Source of the DNA: Pseudolysobacter sp.
GTDB lineage: Bacteria; Pseudomonadota; Gammaproteobacteria; Xanthomonadales; Rhodanobacteraceae
Direction of reading: 5' to 3'
Length of the DNA: 6,923 nucleotides
Assembly (NCBI GenBank): GCA_025351985.1
Contig: JANXUW010000056.1
Coordinates: forward strand, 1 to 6,923
Positions within the stretch are counted from its first letter, which is position 1. Each line of letters starts with the position of its first letter. Both the position numbers and the translations under genes were made by a program. Positions 5,072 through 6,923 of the stretch are shown piece by piece. The notes below the pieces were generated by a model, which saw nothing but the letters and a program-made list of their open reading frames with translations, ran no database searches and was not told where the DNA came from.

Positions 5072-6381
5072 TATTGCTGTTTCCCGCCCGGCATCGTCGC
5101 CCCCGGCCCGACCATCGTGTTCGCTTGTTTGCCAGGATTTTTCGGATCGGGTTTGGCCTTGCCATCGTCGAGCGGCTTGAGCATTTCGTCCATGCTCTTA
5201 TTGATATTGGCAAACTTGTAAGTCGGCAATACAAACGACCAGCCATCGAAGAGTTTGTTCAGATCGGCAACTTCCTTGATGATCAATGCCAAGCGATCTG
5301 CATGATCCTTGGCAGGATCGCTGACCGCGAGCGGTGGCGTGAGATCGGGCACGGACTTCGATACATCGGGCTTGGCATCGGCGTTCGCCTTGTCGCTCGC
5401 ATCGGGCTTGGCTTGTTTGCTATCGAACTGTTTCGCCTCGAACTGGGTCTTGGCCACGGCTTGATCGGTCTTGATCTGCGTCTCCGCGGCAGCCGCATCG
5501 AGCGTCGCCTTGAAACGCGCGTAGTCCTTGCCGTCTTTTTCCCACGCCTGCACATCGACGATCAAACCGTCGTAGGCAACATAGTGCGCTTTGTATACTT
5601 TGTCGCCCGGCTCCGCATCTTTGGCCGGAAGCACATCGTCGAAACGCAAACCTGCCAGTGTCGAAACCAGCCCGTTGGCGGCGAAATCCGAACTTGGTTC
5701 GCGGCCCTTTGGTACGTCGGCAAGTTTGTAGTTGACGTCGCCCGGTGCGGCTTTCGCAGCCTGCAAAATCTTGCCATCGGGCGCCGTCAGCACGACCTCG
5801 CGAAAACGTGCCGCCTGCACGTCGGTCAGTTCATGCCGCAGCCAGTTCGGCGCGGATTTTTCGACCGTGATATTGCCTTTGGCGAGCCAGCTTTGCGCCT
5901 CGGTCGGCAAACGCACGAACGTGCCGCCGCCACCGCCGCCGTTGTAGTTGCCGACGATCAACTTGACCGGCTGCGCAAGCCCGGCCAATTCCACCAGCAC
6001 GCCCTTGGCATCCTTGCCCGCGACGTCCTCGACGCCGAGTTCGGCGTAGCGATCCTTGTTCGCGGTTTTCTGTTCGATCAGAGTCGCATCGGCCAGCTTT
6101 AGCAGGAATTCGCGCACCTTGGTCAGGTCAGCCGGATAGCCGGATTTTTCCGCCACGGTCCAGCCGGCATCGCCACGCTTGAGTGTGGCCACCGGCTTGT
6201 TGTCCGCGCCGGTCAAGGTGATCTGGCTGACCTCGTTGATATGTTCGCGCAGGCCCGGCAGCAAGTAACGAGTTTGCTCGGTGGTTTCGTTCAGCGGCTT
6301 GTTCGAATGATTCAACAGCACCGCAACGAGCAACGCGACGAGCGCCGCAGCAGCCAGGCCCAACAGGGTTTTGTTATTCAT
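5071..6381 (-). CDS. DUF4340 domain-containing membrane-anchored protein
   Basis: This 436-aa protein has an uncleaved-looking N-terminal membrane anchor (LLGLAAAALVALLVAVLL, 6-23) and then a DUF4340 region facing the periplasm. Early marks are INEVSQITLTGADNKPVATLKRGDAGWTVAEKSGYPADLTKVREFLLKLADATLIEQKT (from 48), DRYAELGVED (110-119) and VKLIVGNYNGGGGGGTFVRL (139-158). Later come SAPNWLRHELTDVQAARFREVVL (176-198) and the end of the fold, WSFVLPTYKFANINKSMDEMLKPLDD (381-406). A low-complexity Ala/Lys/Asp/Gln stretch (about 293-361) interrupts the late part, and the tail (407-436) is Pro/Gly/Lys-rich. It starts 12 nt behind the GldG-like gene with a strong GAGGGAG site 7 nt before the ATG, so the two are surely co-transcribed. 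DUF4340 proteins are known companions of GldG-type ABC-transporter components; the exact role and substrate are unknown. Confidence 0.88.
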   Translation of the reverse strand: MNNKTLLGLAAAALVALLVAVLLNHSNKPLNETTEQTRYLLPGLREHINEVSQITLTGADNKPVATLKRGDAGWTVAEKSGYPADLTKVREFLLKLADATLIEQKTANKDRYAELGVEDVAGKDAKGVLVELAGLAQPVKLIVGNYNGGGGGGTFVRLPTEAQSWLAKGNITVEKSAPNWLRHELTDVQAARFREVVLTAPDGKILQAAKAAPGDVNYKLADVPKGREPSSDFAANGLVSTLAGLRFDDVLPAKDAEPGDKVYKAHYVAYDGLIVDVQAWEKDGKDYARFKATLDAAAAETQIKTDQAVAKTQFEAKQFDSKQAKPDASDKANADAKPDVSKSVPDLTPPLAVSDPAKDHADRLALIIKEVADLNKLFDGWSFVLPTYKFANINKSMDEMLKPLDDGKAKPDPKNPGKQANTMVGPGATMPGGKQQ

Positions 6382-6393
6382 GTTCGTGCTCCC
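6382..6393 (-). promoter_or_regulatory. Ribosome binding site of the DUF4340 gene
   Basis: The 12 nt between the GldG-like stop and the DUF4340 start read GGGAGCACGAAC on the minus strand; GGGAG stands 7 nt before the ATG. It is the strongest Shine-Dalgarno site in the window and supports both the start and coupled translation. Confidence 0.7.
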
Positions 6394-6923
6394 TCAATTG
6401 ACCGCACGCTGCTGGCGTTTCCACCACGCAAATCCGAGTGCCAGCAGGATCACCAGCAGCGGCATCAGGAAGATATTGATCATCTTCAGGCGTGTGCCGA
6501 GCGATTCGATATCCGCATCCATCTGGCGTCGCACACCGCGCAACTCCTTGCGGATTTCGAGCTTGCGATTCTGGAACTTGAGCAGCTCGCCTTGTTGTTC
6601 GGGCGAGAGAATCATTGCCTGATCCTTGCTCTTGCCGGACTGCAATTCGGTGAGCTTGCGTTCGGTCTCGTTGAGCTCTTGCTGCAGCTGCGTTTCCTTG
6701 TTGCGGAAACGCTCGTCGGCCGTGCGCTTGATGTGCTCGACCGTGGTGAACGGACGCTGCGAGGTGGCGCGACCGCGAATGCTGATGAGCTCGCTGGAGC
6801 CGGTCAGGTTGTCGACCGTGTTGATGAAAAAATCACCGTTGTTGGCAAACGCATTCGTGAGTTTCTGGCCGAAGAAATTCTGCATCTGCACCCACAACCG
6901 GTCTGTCAGCATGTCGGTATCGG
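6394..6923 (-). CDS. GldG-like ABC transporter auxiliary protein, C-terminal part (cut by window edge)
   Basis: Only the C-terminal 175 or so residues are inside the window. The frame stays open to the right edge (DTD precedes the first internal Met), so the Met at 6912 is not a true start. DTDMLTDRLWVQMQNFFGQ, then AFANNGDFFINTVDNLTGSSELISIRGR, is the characteristic end of the GldG-type domain. After it come two coiled-coil-like helices (from the Met at 6912, about residues 60-93 and 105-137, with LQQELNETERKLTELQ) and one C-terminal membrane helix (INIFLMPLLVILLALGFAWW, 145-164) with a basic RQQRAVN tail. In Bacteroidetes GldG works with the ATPase GldA and permease GldF in gliding. In proteobacteria the related ABC system has no settled role. 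The ATPase and permease genes should lie beyond the right edge, upstream in transcription order. Confidence 0.87.
   Translation of the reverse strand, partial: DTDMLTDRLWVQMQNFFGQKLTNAFANNGDFFINTVDNLTGSSELISIRGRATSQRPFTTVEHIKRTADERFRNKETQLQQELNETERKLTELQSGKSKDQAMILSPEQQGELLKFQNRKLEIRKELRGVRRQMDADIESLGTRLKMINIFLMPLLVILLALGFAWWKRQQRAVN

Noticed and set aside
5935..5946. CCGCCGCCACCGCCG-like run as a repeat element
   Set aside because: It simply encodes the six-glycine turn in the DUF4340 protein and is too short to call a tandem repeat.
5068..6102. Long plus-strand open frame (344 codons) opposite the DUF4340 gene
   Set aside because: It is entirely antisense to a well-supported gene. Its translation is rich in Arg, Gly, Leu and Phe without family motifs, as expected from the opposite strand of GC-rich coding DNA.
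6394..6912. Treating the GldG-like region as a complete 172-aa gene
   Set aside because: The frame continues in-frame to the window edge, and the visible part matches only the end of a much longer family, so it is a gene cut by the window.

Overview
The window looks like chromosomal DNA from a GC-rich gammaproteobacterium. A Xanthomonadales or Rhodanobacteraceae-like source is my best guess, from protein style and the mix of families, and not from any marker gene. Coding density is high, the longest non-coding gap is about 125 bp, and there is no tRNA, rRNA, CRISPR array, transposase or other sign of a mobile element.

The left part (7-2811) carries three rightward genes: a 206-aa protein of unknown function with a signal peptide, a 284-aa MurG-like (GT-B fold) putative glycosyltransferase, and a 404-aa DUF2252 protein with kinase/phosphotransferase-like motifs. 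A good intrinsic terminator candidate overlaps the DUF2252 stop codon and closes this block.

The right part (2848-6923) is entirely leftward. Read in the direction of transcription it holds: the C-terminal end of a GldG-like ABC-transporter auxiliary protein, running off the right edge; a membrane-anchored DUF4340 protein 12 nt behind it; a small DUF423 (YgdD-type) membrane protein; a ribbon-helix-helix (CopG-type) regulator; and, 19 nt behind that, a PHB-depolymerase-family esterase. GldG plus DUF4340 is a known ABC-associated pair whose ATPase and permease genes would be expected just outside the window. The regulator and esterase form a second, separate two-gene unit. The regulator's start is preceded by a perfect 22-bp palindrome lying over a plausible promoter, which suggests autorepression and co-control of the esterase.

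I see no clearly new multi-gene system. The points most worth a second look are the palindrome and larger inverted duplication in front of the regulator, the permuted order of kinase-like motifs in the DUF2252 protein, the GldG/DUF4340 pair of unknown role in a likely non-gliding organism, and a hairpin that covers the ribosome binding site of the glycosyltransferase.
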